22,416 bases of DNA from an uncultured Alphaproteobacteria bacterium (GTDB taxonomy: Bacteria; Pseudomonadota; Alphaproteobacteria; Caulobacterales; Parvularculaceae): assembly GCA_938003575.1 (NCBI GenBank), contig CALKYG010000195.1:1-22416 (forward strand). The letters are read 5' to 3'. Shown here in pieces: positions 7,759 through 16,524 of this stretch. The notes beneath the pieces are model-generated. The model was not told the origin of the DNA. It searched no databases and saw nothing but the letters and a program-made list of their open reading frames with translations. The translations under genes and the position numbers were made by a program. Numbering within the stretch: position 1 is the first letter of the stretch; the number at the start of each line of letters is the position of its first letter.

Positions 7759-8343
7759 ATGTTCATACAAACCGAAGACACGCCCAATCCGCAGTCGATG
7801 AAATTCCTGCCGGGGCGGGAAATACTTGGGACAGGCGCTCTCGGCCGCGATTTTCCGAATGCGCAGACGACGGCGTCGTCCCCCCTCGCCGCGGCGCTTT
7901 TTGCAATCGACGGCGTCGCCGGGGTGTTTCTCGGCGCAGATTTCGTCACGGTGACGAAACGCGACTCGCTTGACTGGCGGCATTTGAAGCCCGCGATCCT
8001 CGGCGCCATCGCCGATTTCCTTACCGCCGGCCTTCCGGCGCTCGATGAAGACGCCGACGCCTCGCGCAGGCCTTCGACAAGCCTCGACGAGTATGAAGAG
8101 GAGGACCGCGAGATCGTTGAGCAGATTATCGACCTCATCGACACACGCGTGCGTCCCGCAGTCGCCGCTGACGGCGGCGACATCGTGTTCAGACATTATG
8201 AGCCGCGCACAGGCGTCGTGTTTCTTTCATTGCACGGATCATGCTCCGGTTGCCCCTCGTCCACGCTGACATTGAAGTCGGGCATTGAAAACATGCTGAA
8301 GCATTACGTGCCGGAAGTCGTCAAAGTCGAAGCTGTCGCCTAA
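7759..8343 (+). CDS. nfuA: NfuA-type iron-sulfur cluster carrier
   Basis: The 194-aa protein has the Nfu N-terminal domain ([19 protein letters not shown] onward, residues 1-90), an acidic linker, and the NifU C-terminal domain. The latter carries the cluster-binding CxxC in GSCSGCPSS (Cys162, Cys165). It receives Fe-S clusters and passes them to target apoproteins in the cytoplasm. The start at 7759 is set by homology, since family members begin with MFIQTE; an upstream in-frame ATG at 7729 adds 10 residues and is less likely. A GAAGAGG run precedes the start by about 10 nt. It heads a same-strand series through fur. Its location before tsaB is common in Rhizobiales. MiaB in this window is a plausible client because it needs 4Fe-4S clusters. 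Confidence 0.93.
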   Translation: MFIQTEDTPNPQSMKFLPGREILGTGALGRDFPNAQTTASSPLAAALFAIDGVAGVFLGADFVTVTKRDSLDWRHLKPAILGAIADFLTAGLPALDEDADASRRPSTSLDEYEEEDREIVEQIIDLIDTRVRPAVAADGGDIVFRHYEPRTGVVFLSLHGSCSGCPSSTLTLKSGIENMLKHYVPEVVKVEAVA

Positions 8344-8374
8344 CGCTGCAGAAATCATAAGGAGCGCCGCGCGC

Positions 8375-8968
8375 ATGTCTGACAAGATGATCAACGACGA
8401 AGCCCTTGACCTCATCTTTCGAGAGGCGCGAACGCGCAACGGCTGGTCTGACCGCAAGGTTTCGCGTCCGCTCATGCAGGCGGTGTACGATCTCATGAAA
8501 TGGGGCGCGACATCGGCGAATTGTTCGCCGGCGCGTTTCGTTTTCGTGGCGAGCGACGACGCCAAGGCTCGGCTGAAGCCCTTTCTTTCCGGCAACAACG
8601 CAGAGAAGACGATGAAGGCGCCGTGCTGCGTCATCATTGCGCAGGACATGGAGTTTTACGATAAACTCCCCAAGCTTTTTCCTCATACGGACGCCCGCAG
8701 CTGGTTCGTCGGCGACAAGGACCTCGCTCAGACGACCGCTTTTCGCAACGCCACGCTGCAAGGCGCATATTTCATGATCGCGGCGCGCGCGCTCGGACTT
8801 GATTGCGGTCCGATGTCCGGCTTCGACAACGCCGGCGTCGACAGGGAATTTTTTTCGGGCGTCAACTGGAAATCGAACTTCCTGTGCAATATCGGGTACG
8901 GCACCGATGAGAATCTGTTTCCGCGCAGTCCCCGCCTCGATTTCGACGAGGCGTGCAGGATCCTCTAG
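8375..8968 (+). CDS. RutE-type nitroreductase (malonic semialdehyde reductase family)
   Basis: This 197-aa FMN-dependent nitroreductase-fold protein resembles RutE/HadB. Diagnostic stretches are the N-terminal [12 protein letters not shown], the [15 protein letters not shown] cofactor segment, and the C-terminal [16 protein letters not shown] and NIGYGT. RutE reduces malonic semialdehyde to 3-hydroxypropionate in pyrimidine breakdown, but no other rut genes are in the window. The true substrate could be another aldehyde, quinone or nitro compound, so I give no symbol. It sits 31 bp after nfuA and 3 bp before tsaB, so it is probably co-transcribed. The start follows AAGGAGCG about 8 nt upstream. 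Confidence 0.88.
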   Translation: MSDKMINDEALDLIFREARTRNGWSDRKVSRPLMQAVYDLMKWGATSANCSPARFVFVASDDAKARLKPFLSGNNAEKTMKAPCCVIIAQDMEFYDKLPKLFPHTDARSWFVGDKDLAQTTAFRNATLQGAYFMIAARALGLDCGPMSGFDNAGVDREFFSGVNWKSNFLCNIGYGTDENLFPRSPRLDFDEACRIL

Positions 8969-8971
8969 CCG

Positions 8972-9643
8972 ATGAAAATTCTCGCGATCGACACGTCATT
9001 TGACGCCTGTTCGGCCGCAATCGTCGCTGACGGCGCGGCGCTTTGGTCAGAGACAAAGATCATCGGCCGTGGCCATTCCGAGGTGCTGCCCGTGATGGTC
9101 GCATCCGGCGTCGCGGCGACAGGTCTTGCCGCATCGGACTTCGATCGCGTCGCCGTCGTTATAGGCCCCGGCGCTTTCGCAGGCGTCCGCGTCGGTCTCG
9201 CCTTCGCAAGGGGACTATGCCTTGGAACCCAGATTCGCGCGGTCGGCGTGACGTCGACGAGGGCGCTCGCGGCGAGCGTCGACGCGGCGCCAGTCGCGAC
9301 CGTCTTCGACGCTCGCCGCAGTCAGGTTTATGCTGCGCTTTACGGGGAAAATCTCAGTGAGCTGATTGCGCCGTTCGTCGCGTCGCCCGCCGAGGCGGCA
9401 AGGCGCATCGGGTCGGCGGTTGCGGGCGATTTCGCGCTCGCCGGGTCAGGGGCGGAGCTGATCGCACCTCATGTCAATTCCCTGGCGCGCTTGATCGGAC
9501 GCCGGCGCCTCGACCCCATTGCGATTGCGCGGCTTGCCGGTGAGCCAGGCGATTTTTCCTCATCGCCGCTTCCACTGTATTTGCGCGAGCCCGACGCCGC
9601 GCCGTCATCGGGATCTATTTTCCATCGCGGCCGGTCGCCATGA
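8972..9643 (+). CDS. tsaB: tRNA threonylcarbamoyladenosine biosynthesis protein TsaB
   Basis: The 223-aa protein is an ASKHA-fold partner of TsaD, needed with TsaC and TsaE to make t6A37 on ANN-decoding tRNAs. The N-terminus MKILAIDTSFDACS is typical, as are the conserved GRGHSEVLPVM and VVIGPGAFAGVRVGLAFARG stretches; most relatives have GPGSFTGxR in the last position. TsaB lacks the metal-binding histidines of TsaD, and none of that motif is present here. The gene begins 3 bp after the nitroreductase stop and overlaps rimI by 4 bp (ATGA), indicating translational coupling. The tsaB-rimI pair is widely conserved. Confidence 0.95.
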   Translation: MKILAIDTSFDACSAAIVADGAALWSETKIIGRGHSEVLPVMVASGVAATGLAASDFDRVAVVIGPGAFAGVRVGLAFARGLCLGTQIRAVGVTSTRALAASVDAAPVATVFDARRSQVYAALYGENLSELIAPFVASPAEAARRIGSAVAGDFALAGSGAELIAPHVNSLARLIGRRRLDPIAIARLAGEPGDFSSSPLPLYLREPDAAPSSGSIFHRGRSP

Positions 9644-10089
9644 CCCGCTGGATCATTCGCCCGGCGCGTCTCGACGATGCTTCAATCGTCGTCGACCTTG
9701 AAGCGCGCGCCTTCGGCGCGGCGAGCTGGGGGGCGACGGCCGTCGCGGACGGGCTGACTGCGCCCCATGTCGCAACGCTCATCGCCTTTTCCGAAGACAC
9801 ACGCGAAGCGGCAGGCTTCGTCTTCTGGCGATCGCTGGGCGAGGAAGCGGAGATTCTCTCCATCGGCGTCGCACCGCGAAGGCGAAGGCGGGGCGCAGCC
9901 CGCGCCCTCCTTGATCAGGTCATAGAGAGCGCGCGCAGTGGAGGCGTGCGCAAGCTTTTTCTTGAAGTTGATGTTGCAAACGCCGCCGCCGCGGCGCTTT
10001 ACACGTCGGCAGGCTTTGAACGAATCGGGCGACGGAGTCGATATTACAGAAACGGCGGCGACGCGCTCGTCATGCGGCTCAATCTATGA
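9640..10089 (+). CDS. rimI: Ribosomal-protein S18 alanine N-acetyltransferase RimI
   Basis: The 149-aa GNAT-fold enzyme contains the acetyl-CoA-binding motif A (ILSIGVAPRRRRRGAARALL; the pyrophosphate loop is RRRRGAA) and the late motif NAAAAALYTSAGFERIGRRSRYY with the conserved asparagine and tyrosines. RimI acetylates the N-terminal alanine of ribosomal protein S18 using acetyl-CoA. Identity as RimI rather than another GNAT comes from the four-base overlap with tsaB and from length. The start is the ATG inside the tsaB stop. Confidence 0.92.
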   Translation: MTRWIIRPARLDDASIVVDLEARAFGAASWGATAVADGLTAPHVATLIAFSEDTREAAGFVFWRSLGEEAEILSIGVAPRRRRRGAARALLDQVIESARSGGVRKLFLEVDVANAAAAALYTSAGFERIGRRSRYYRNGGDALVMRLNL

Positions 10090-10104
10090 TTTAAGGGCCG
10101 CGAC

Positions 10105-10110
10105 GGAGGG
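10105..10110 (+). promoter_or_regulatory. Ribosome binding site that decides the fur/mur start
   Basis: GGAGGG abuts an ATG at 10111 with no spacer, but stands 9 nt before an in-frame ATG at 10120. The second is therefore the better start. Confidence 0.6.
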
Positions 10111-10119
10111 ATGGTTCCG

Positions 10120-10527
10120 ATGGATCGACTCGAAAAAATCTGCATCGACAAGGGCATGCGCATGACTGAGCAGCGCCGGGTCATCGCCCGTGTTTTGTCG
10201 GTCGCGCAGGACCATCCCGATGTTGAGGAGATCCACCGCCGCGCGTCCGAGATCGACTCCAAGATCTCGATTGCGACCGTCTACCGCACAATGCGCCTTT
10301 TCGAGGAGGCCGGGGTCGTCGAACGGCATGATTTCCAGGATGGGCGGTCGCGCTATGAGGAGGCGACCGACGATCATCACGACCACCTTATCGACCTTAA
10401 ATCCGGCAGGGTGATCGAATTCATGAATACCGAGATTGAAGCCCTGCAGCGGCGGATCGCCGAGGAGCACGGGTACAGGCTCGTCGCCCACCGGCTCGAG
10501 CTTTACGGGGTCCCATTAAAAAAATAG
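10120..10527 (+). CDS. fur: Fur-family metalloregulator (Fur/Mur)
   Basis: The 135-aa regulator has the Fur winged helix (GMRMTEQRRVIARVL then ISIATVYRTMRLFEEAGVV, residues 12-66) followed by the dimer/metal domain with DDHHDHLIDL (84-93), which includes the conserved HHDH. The structural zinc CxxC pairs of E. coli Fur are absent; the only cysteine is Cys8. Rhizobial proteins of this type at this locus respond mainly to manganese and are called Mur, so Mn-responsive repression of metal uptake is likely. It starts 30 bp after rimI and probably shares its transcript. The product ends in LKK and is followed by an AT-rich spacer before the di-iron gene. Confidence 0.92.
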   Translation: MDRLEKICIDKGMRMTEQRRVIARVLSVAQDHPDVEEIHRRASEIDSKISIATVYRTMRLFEEAGVVERHDFQDGRSRYEEATDDHHDHLIDLKSGRVIEFMNTEIEALQRRIAEEHGYRLVAHRLELYGVPLKK

Positions 10528-10593
10528 CAGCGCCCGTTATTGAATTTTTAAAGTAAACTGGGCAGTGTACCCTTCGTCCGAAGGAGGCCCCTA

Positions 10594-11697
10594 ATGGCGT
10601 TGCGCGACCTTTACCCGATCCCCGACATCGATCCGGTCTGGACGGTGCCCCAGGAATTCGAAACTGCGTTTGACTGGCGGTACGACGAAGGCCGCAAACA
10701 CATGATGCACCTTTACCAGAAGGGCAAGGACATGCAGTGGGACGCGATCAGTCGCGTTGACTGGGACGAGGAGCTCGATCCAGACAACCCAATGCAGGTC
10801 CCCGACGAGCTGTCTGGCCTCTATCACACGCCGATCTGGCAAAAAGCGTCCGAACGCGAAAAGGCGCACATGCGCCGCCACTTCCAGGCTTGGACGATTT
10901 CGCAATTTCTGCAAGGCGAACAGGCGGCCATGATCTGCGCAGCCAAGATCGTGCAGCAGGTCCCGGACCTTGATTCCAAGTTCTACGCCTCAACGCAGGT
11001 GATGGACGAAGCGCGCCACGTTGAGGCCTACAAGAAGCTGCTTGAGAAGTTCGGCATTGCTTACCCGATGACAAAGCCGCTGCAAACGCTGGTTGACCAG
11101 GCGCTGCGCGATTCGCGTTGGGACATGACGTATCTTGCGATGCAGGTGGTGATTGAGGGCTTGGCGCTTGCGGCCTTCGGCAACATCCGCGATACGTCGA
11201 AAAACAAATTGACCCAGCAGGTGAACGCGTTCGTCATGCAGGATGAGTCGCGCCACGTCGCCTTCGGCCGGCTCGCGCTCAAGGACTATTACCCGCACCT
11301 CACCGACAAGGAACGCGACGAGCGGGAAGAGTTTCTTGTCGAGGCTTGCTATCACATGCGCGACCGCTTCGAACAGCGTGAGACCTATGAGATCCTCGGT
11401 CTCGACGTTGAAGAATGCGTCCGGCTGCAGAATGAATCCGGATACATGAAAATGTTCCGGACAATGCTGTTCCAGCGCATCGTGCCTATCGTTCGCGACA
11501 TCGGCTTGTGGTCAAACAAGATCCAGAAAGCCTATGCAGATATGGGCGTTCTTGGATTCGCCGACACCGACCAGGCCGCACTTGTCGCGGAAGACAATCG
11601 GCGAGCCGAAGAACTGGACGAAGAGGCGCGCCGCGCGCGCGCAGCCTATGTTAAGGGCGTCGCCGACGCCGGCGCGCGCGTATACGCCGCCGAATAG
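10594..11697 (+). CDS. Ferritin-like/R2-like di-iron carboxylate protein, substrate unknown
   Basis: The 367-aa mostly helical protein carries a complete duplicated di-iron ligand set: Glu109 with Glu139/His142 (DEARH), and Glu188 with Glu218/His221 (DESRH). Both pairs have the same 30-residue Glu-Glu spacing. This matches the ligand pattern of ribonucleotide reductase R2, methane monooxygenase hydroxylase and related oxygen-activating enzymes. A hydroxylase, N-oxygenase or oxidase role is therefore likely, but no substrate or reductase partner is encoded nearby. There is no signal peptide. The tail (about 328-367) is charged and Arg/Glu/Ala-rich, suggesting a coiled helix. A strong AAGGAGG sits 6 nt before the ATG, implying good expression. 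It follows the Fur-family gene by 66 bp of AT-rich DNA that may hold its own promoter, and converges on the DUF1223 gene with a 10-bp gap. Confidence 0.85.
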   Translation: MALRDLYPIPDIDPVWTVPQEFETAFDWRYDEGRKHMMHLYQKGKDMQWDAISRVDWDEELDPDNPMQVPDELSGLYHTPIWQKASEREKAHMRRHFQAWTISQFLQGEQAAMICAAKIVQQVPDLDSKFYASTQVMDEARHVEAYKKLLEKFGIAYPMTKPLQTLVDQALRDSRWDMTYLAMQVVIEGLALAAFGNIRDTSKNKLTQQVNAFVMQDESRHVAFGRLALKDYYPHLTDKERDEREEFLVEACYHMRDRFEQRETYEILGLDVEECVRLQNESGYMKMFRTMLFQRIVPIVRDIGLWSNKIQKAYADMGVLGFADTDQAALVAEDNRRAEELDEEARRARAAYVKGVADAGARVYAAE

Positions 11698-11707
11698 GCT
11701 TCAGACT

Positions 11708-12469
11708 CTAATCGCTGCAATAGCGGGCGGCGACAATCCGCCCGCTGCCCCGTTCCTGAACGAGCACCGCGCAGTCAAGGCCGTCGGTCGGCGCGGCGAA
11801 AGTGAAATCGCCTGCTCCAGAGTGATTTTCCGCCAGTGGCGCCATTGCGCGCACGACATTGGCCTCGCGGAATGTCACGCCGGCGTTGTCGCCCCCTGCG
11901 ACTTTCGTTTCGACGGTCTTCCGGAAGCTCACAAGGGTTGCGTCGTAAGCTGCGCCGACATTGGAAATCCGCGTGCGGATAACGCTGCGCCCTTCTCTGC
12001 TTATCTCGAGCGTCGGGGGCGTCGGCCGCGACATCTCATCGAGGTACTGCGCTTCAATAATCCGCTTCTCGAGCGCATCCGGCTTTGAGCCGGACACCGA
12101 AATCACCCCGTCGACGACTGCTTGCGGCGTCAGTTTCATAGCGCGCCCGCGAATGCGTTCGTTATAGGCGAGCTGGCGGGCGCTGAAATCGGGCTTGGCG
12201 AAAGGGTCCTTCCATGGCCCGACTCCCGGCGCCGGGAAGGCGTCCCAATAATCGACGTGCCATGTAAGCGCGACGACATCGTCGCGCGCCGCCAGGTTGT
12301 GCAGGATTTCCGCCGCCGGAGGGCTTTGGTTGCAGGCTTGTGACAGGAACATCTCGACAACGACCGGACGCGCGGCCGGGCCGATCCGCGCATTCTCGCT
12401 CTGCGCGTTTGCACAACCTACAAACGCAGCCACAGCGCCGCCCACAACGGCAAAGCCTTTTGCCGACAC
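11708..12469 (-). CDS. Exported DUF1223 (thioredoxin-fold) protein with a CxxS motif
   Basis: With the GTG start at 12469 the product is 253 aa. It has a clear export signal (basic start, hydrophobic core VVGGAVAAFVG, cleavage after ANA near residue 22). A GAGGG about 9 nt upstream supports this start; a TTG at 12574 would add 35 residues ahead of the signal and is unlikely. The domain opens with VVVEMFLSQACNQSPPAAEIL. DUF1223 proteins usually read SQGCSSCPPAD here; in this protein the second cysteine is serine (Cys46, Ser49). The following TWHVDYWD and SARQLAYNERI are typical of the family. Function is unknown; a periplasmic thiol role is plausible. A lipoprotein alternative (FVGC near Cys19) is possible but the lipobox is poor. 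Confidence 0.85.
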   Translation of the reverse strand: MSAKGFAVVGGAVAAFVGCANAQSENARIGPAARPVVVEMFLSQACNQSPPAAEILHNLAARDDVVALTWHVDYWDAFPAPGVGPWKDPFAKPDFSARQLAYNERIRGRAMKLTPQAVVDGVISVSGSKPDALEKRIIEAQYLDEMSRPTPPTLEISREGRSVIRTRISNVGAAYDATLVSFRKTVETKVAGGDNAGVTFREANVVRAMAPLAENHSGAGDFTFAAPTDGLDCAVLVQERGSGRIVAARYCSD

Positions 12470-12656
12470 TATATTCGCCCTCGCGACATAACGACTGATT
12501 ATCTGGCGAAAAACCGTGGCGCGATCAATGCGCCGGGGGGTCACTTCGGCGCGAGCGACGATCACATCCCACAAAATTCTCCGTCTGTTTCAATTGTTGC
12601 AAGAGGCCCTTCGGCGCCTCATAGATGCGCGCCTTTCTGGAAAGGTGGAAAGCACG

Positions 12657-14123
12657 ATGAAGGAACGCGCGGGCATGGCGCGGGCGGCGCGCGGCAAAGA
12701 GGGCCGGACGGTCTTCGTGAAGACCTATGGCTGCCAGATGAACGTCTATGACAGTGAGCGGATGGTGTCGCTGCTGCGCCCGCTCGGCTATCGCACCGTC
12801 GAGGATGCCGCCGCCGCCGATCTGGTCATTTTGAACACCTGCCACATTCGTGAAAAGGCGGCGGAAAAGCTCTATTCGGACCTCGGGCGTCTCCGCGAGA
12901 CCAAGAAAGCGCGCGCGGAAACAGGCGGCGGAGACATGACGGTCGCGGTCGCGGGATGCGTCGCCCAGGCTGAGGGGGGCGAGGTGTCCGCACGCGCCGA
13001 AATCGTCGATATTGTCGTCGGTCCGCAGGCTTATCACCGGCTGCCCGAGCTGATCGCACGCGCCGAGCGCGGTCGGGGCCGCGCGCTCGATACCGATTTC
13101 GCGGTAGAGGAGAAATTCGACGCACTTGCGCGAAATCGCGAGGCGGACGGAGTGGCCGCTTTCGTCACTGTGCAGGAAGGCTGCGACAAGTTTTGCACAT
13201 TTTGCGTTGTCCCCTACACGAGAGGCGCCGAAATTTCCCGTACGGCCGAAGCAATTATCGCTGAGGCGCGCAGCCTTGCCGAGCAGGGCGTCCGCGAAAT
13301 CACGCTGCTGGGCCAGAACGTTAACGCCTGGGCGTCGGCGGCGCCCGCCGCAGGTTACAGCGTCGCCCCGCGACCGGACGGGCTCTGGGGGCTCGGAGAG
13401 CTTTGCCGGGCCATCGCGAAGATCGATGGGATCGCCCGGATCAGATTCACCACCTCTCACCCGAGAGATATGAACGAGACGCTGATCGCCGCGCTCGGCG
13501 AAGAAAAAAAGCTGATGCCCTATCTGCACCTTCCCGTTCAGGCCGGCTCCGACCGCATTCTCGCCGCGATGAATCGCGGCCATACCGCCGCCGAATATCT
13601 CAATCTCGTTGAAAGGGTTCGCCGCGCGCGGCCTGACATCGCGCTTTCCGGGGATTTTATTGTTGGTTTTCCTAGCGAAACGAATGAGGATTTTCAAGAT
13701 ACTTTGGACTTAGCACACGCCGTAGGCTACGCATCGGCCTATTCGTTCAAATACTCGCGTCGCCCCGGCACGCCGGCCGCTGTTATGGCCAAGCAAGTGA
13801 GCGAGGATGAGAAGGATCGTCGTCTTGAAGCGCTCCAAGCCTTGCTAAAAAGGCAGCGCGACGCCTTTTGCGCCGGCCTCGTCGGGAAGACGACGCCAAT
13901 ATTGTTTGAGCGAGAGGGCCGCCAGCCCGGACAATTGATCGGGAAGACCCCATATTTGCAAAGCCTTCACGCCTATGCGCCAGTATCCATGATCGGCAAG
14001 ATTGCGCCGGCGCGCGTGACGGCGGTAACCCCGAACGCGCTCGCCGGCGAATGGCTGGGCGCTCAGAAGCAAGGACGCCCCGCCGGACAGAAGGCAGGGG
14101 ATGCACAAACGCCGAGTGTCTGA
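12657..14123 (+). CDS. miaB: tRNA-2-methylthio-N6-dimethylallyladenosine synthase MiaB
   Basis: The 488-aa radical-SAM methylthiotransferase adds a methylthio group to i6A37 of tRNAs. The N-terminal domain holds the auxiliary cluster cysteines Cys26 (KTYGCQMN), Cys62 ([10 protein letters not shown]) and Cys101 (AGCVAQ). The radical-SAM cluster is Cys176/180/183 ([17 protein letters not shown]). Further family motifs are [18 protein letters not shown] and [10 protein letters not shown], and a C-terminal TRAM-like region follows. The chosen ATG has AAAGGTGG 8-9 nt upstream; longer in-frame starts lack homology. It heads the miaB-phoH-ybeY-corC-lnt run and overlaps phoH by 23 bp. It is divergent from the DUF1223 gene across 187 bp that must hold both promoters. 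Confidence 0.96.
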   Translation: MKERAGMARAARGKEGRTVFVKTYGCQMNVYDSERMVSLLRPLGYRTVEDAAAADLVILNTCHIREKAAEKLYSDLGRLRETKKARAETGGGDMTVAVAGCVAQAEGGEVSARAEIVDIVVGPQAYHRLPELIARAERGRGRALDTDFAVEEKFDALARNREADGVAAFVTVQEGCDKFCTFCVVPYTRGAEISRTAEAIIAEARSLAEQGVREITLLGQNVNAWASAAPAAGYSVAPRPDGLWGLGELCRAIAKIDGIARIRFTTSHPRDMNETLIAALGEEKKLMPYLHLPVQAGSDRILAAMNRGHTAAEYLNLVERVRRARPDIALSGDFIVGFPSETNEDFQDTLDLAHAVGYASAYSFKYSRRPGTPAAVMAKQVSEDEKDRRLEALQALLKRQRDAFCAGLVGKTTPILFEREGRQPGQLIGKTPYLQSLHAYAPVSMIGKIAPARVTAVTPNALAGEWLGAQKQGRPAGQKAGDAQTPSV

Positions 14124-15102
14124 ACAACCGCCAGCGCCAGCACAAAGCCGCACGGCCGTCGACCAGCTTACTTTCGACGACAATCTCCATGTCGCGAGCC
14201 TTTCAGGCGAGCACGACGCGCATCTGCAAATCATTGAAAAAGCATTCGGCGTGAGGATCGATCCGCGCGGCAACATCCTGAACATTTCAGGGCCCGCTTC
14301 CGCCCGCGCCGAGACCGCTGCGGTTCTCAGGCGCCTATACGATCGCGTGCGAGCTGGGCACCCGATCGCGTCGGACGACGTCCGCGCCGCAGCAAAACTT
14401 TCCACGGCGTCTGACGCCGCCGTTGAGGCTCCAGGCGTTTCGATCAAGACGCCCAAGCGCTTCATCAGCCCGCGAACGGCGGCGCAGCGCGCCTATATCG
14501 AGGCCCTTTCACGCGCCGATCTCAATTTTGGCGTCGGCCCCGCTGGAACTGGCAAAACCTATATCGCCGTCGCGCATGCAGTCAGCCTTTACCTTTCCGG
14601 AAAGGTCGAACGGATCATTCTGTCCCGTCCCGCGCTTGAGGCGGGCGAGCGTATCGGCTTTCTTCCTGGAGACATGAAGGAAAAGGTCGATCCGTATTTG
14701 AGGCCGCTTTACGACGCGCTTCATGACATGCTGCATGCGGATTATGTCGAACGGCGGATGGCGGCGGGGGAGTTTGAAATCGCGCCGCTCGCTTTCATGC
14801 GCGGGCGTACGCTTGCACGGGCCGCGGTCATCCTCGACGAGGCGCAGAATGCAACAGTCGCGCAAACGAAAATGTTCCTGACACGCCTCGGCGAGGGCGC
14901 TCATATGACGTTGACTGGCGACCCCTCTCAAAGCGACCTGCCCGCCGGCGAAATTTCCGGACTTGCGGACGCGCTTTCGCTCCTTGACGGCGTTGAGGGG
15001 GTGGCGATTTCCCGCTTCACTGCCGCAGATGTCGTCCGTCATCCGCTTGTCGCGCGCATTATCGACGCTTATGACGCTAGGGATGCGGCGGGCAAACGCT
15101 GA
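14101..15102 (+). CDS. phoH: PhoH-like (PhoL/YbeZ) ATPase
   Basis: The 333-aa P-loop ATPase contains Walker A GPAGTGKT (146-153) and Walker B VILDEAQN (243-250), plus the PhoH hallmark [22 protein letters not shown]-like N-terminal part precedes the ATPase domain. PhoH/YbeZ proteins are RNA-linked ATPases of uncertain function that act with YbeY in rRNA metabolism, and the gene lies directly before ybeY here as in most bacteria. The start overlaps the end of miaB by 23 bp, with AGGCAGGGG just before the ATG, so translation is coupled. Confidence 0.93.
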   Translation: MHKRRVSEQPPAPAQSRTAVDQLTFDDNLHVASLSGEHDAHLQIIEKAFGVRIDPRGNILNISGPASARAETAAVLRRLYDRVRAGHPIASDDVRAAAKLSTASDAAVEAPGVSIKTPKRFISPRTAAQRAYIEALSRADLNFGVGPAGTGKTYIAVAHAVSLYLSGKVERIILSRPALEAGERIGFLPGDMKEKVDPYLRPLYDALHDMLHADYVERRMAAGEFEIAPLAFMRGRTLARAAVILDEAQNATVAQTKMFLTRLGEGAHMTLTGDPSQSDLPAGEISGLADALSLLDGVEGVAISRFTAADVVRHPLVARIIDAYDARDAAGKR

Positions 15103-15117
15103 TTCCGTCTTGGGCCG

Positions 15118-15600
15118 ATGACCGACAATTCTTCCAATTTCGACATCATCATCGATGACGATCGCTGGGTCCGCGCGCTCGACGGCCTCGAGGACTTCGC
15201 ACGCCAATGCCGGCGCGCCGCCTCTGCGTTCGTACCCCGGGTATCGGAGGGAGCGGCGCTTCTTTTCGCCGACGATGAAGTCCTCCGGGACCTTAACAGG
15301 CGCTTTCGAAGGATAGACAAACCTACGAACGTCCTGTCGTTTCCGTCCGGCGCTCCGGGCCGGGGTTTTCTCGGCGATATCGCGATCGCCTATGAAACCT
15401 CTGCAAAAGAGGCCGACGCGCAGGGCATCGCCTTTCGCGATCACGTCGCCCATCTTATAGTGCACGGCCTTCTTCACCTCGCCGGGTACGACCATGAGGA
15501 CGACAAGGACGCGAATCGGATGGAGAGCCTTGAGACGAAAATACTGGCCCGGCTTGAAATCGCTGACCCCTATGGCGCAGATGGCGCGCGGGGATTTTGA
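15118..15600 (+). CDS. ybeY: Endoribonuclease YbeY
   Basis: The 160-aa protein ends its core with the diagnostic zinc motif HGLLHLAGYDH (His116, His120, His126). Earlier conserved stretches are LNRRFRRIDKPTNVLSFP and GDIAIAYE. YbeY is a single-strand-specific endoribonuclease needed for 16S rRNA 3'-end maturation and 70S quality control; in Sinorhizobium the orthologue also affects small-RNA regulation. It starts 15 bp after phoH and ends 3 bp before corC. The first 15 residues are unusually acidic and polar, which is common for this group. Confidence 0.96.
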   Translation: MTDNSSNFDIIIDDDRWVRALDGLEDFARQCRRAASAFVPRVSEGAALLFADDEVLRDLNRRFRRIDKPTNVLSFPSGAPGRGFLGDIAIAYETSAKEADAQGIAFRDHVAHLIVHGLLHLAGYDHEDDKDANRMESLETKILARLEIADPYGADGARGF

Positions 15601-15603
15601 TAT

Positions 15604-16524
15604 ATGAGCCTCGCCGACGACAATTCGAACGGTCTTGGCGGTGCGGGAGCCGATCGCGAATCGGGCGGCTTTTTCGACAAGCTGAGAGGCCTTTTCGTCA
15701 AGCCCTCCGCAACCGGAGAGTTCGCGGAAGCGCTTGACGAGAATGCGCGTGAAGCGGCAATGCGCCTGCCGCGCGCGCGCCGAGAAATGATTGAGCGCGT
15801 AATCGCCTTTGACGAGAAGCGCGTCGGCGACGTGATGGCGCCGCGAGCCGACATTGTCGCCGTCGACATGGAAACCCCGCTCTCGGAACTGATCAGAGCG
15901 TTCGCGGAAGCTGGCCATTCGCGCCTCCCCGTGTATCGGGGCGATCTCGACGACCCGGTCGGCATGGTTCACGTCAAAGACGTCGTCGCACTTATCGCTG
16001 ATCCCGCGTCCGCGCCGCACGGCGATGAGCCGATCCTCAAGAAGATTCGCCGAACCGTCCTTTACGTGCCGCGGTCGATGCGGGTGATCGATCTCCTTTT
16101 GCGCATGCAGGCGAGCCGCGTTCACATGGCTCTCGTCATTGACGAGTTCGGAGGCACAGACGGCTTGTTGACGATTGAGGACCTCGTCGAGGAAATCGTC
16201 GGCGACATCAATGATGAACATGATGACGACATCGCGCCGACAATCGTCGCAAGGCAGGGTGGCGGCTGGGAGTGCGACGGGCGTGTCGAATTCAGAGAAT
16301 TCGCTGCGACAACGGGCATCACTTTCGAGGGCGAAAGCGATGAGGTGGATACGATCGGCGGACTCGTCGTCGCGCTCGCGGGGCGCGTGCCTCAGCGGGG
16401 CGAAATCTTGTCGCATCCGTCCGGATATGATTTCGAAGTCTTGGAAGCGGACGCCCGAAAGGTGCGAAAGGTTCGTATACGCAGCACGCCGCCGCTCGAT
16501 CCGCAACCGCAGGCGCAAGTGTGA
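15604..16524 (+). CDS. corC: CorC/YbeX-type CBS-domain protein (hemolysin C-like)
   Basis: The 306-aa cytosolic protein has two CBS domains. The first starts at DVMAPRADIVAVD and runs through HSRLPVYRGDLDDPVGMVHVKD; the second runs from RRTVLYVPRSMRVIDLL through IDEFGGTDGLLTIEDLVEEIVGDI. A C-terminal CorC_HlyC domain follows, with GRVEFREF and DTIGGLV. YbeX/CorC is tied to Mg2+/Co2+ efflux and, through ybeY linkage, to ribosome metabolism. It has no membrane DUF21 domain, unlike the longer CorB/CNNM proteins. It begins 3 bp after ybeY and its stop overlaps the lnt GTG start (GTGA), indicating one operon. Confidence 0.93.
   Translation: MSLADDNSNGLGGAGADRESGGFFDKLRGLFVKPSATGEFAEALDENAREAAMRLPRARREMIERVIAFDEKRVGDVMAPRADIVAVDMETPLSELIRAFAEAGHSRLPVYRGDLDDPVGMVHVKDVVALIADPASAPHGDEPILKKIRRTVLYVPRSMRVIDLLLRMQASRVHMALVIDEFGGTDGLLTIEDLVEEIVGDINDEHDDDIAPTIVARQGGGWECDGRVEFREFAATTGITFEGESDEVDTIGGLVVALAGRVPQRGEILSHPSGYDFEVLEADARKVRKVRIRSTPPLDPQPQAQV

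Noticed and set aside
14509..16518. A 669-codon minus-strand frame opposite phoH, ybeY and corC
   Set aside because: It is the complement of three genes with intact motifs; no recognisable domain.
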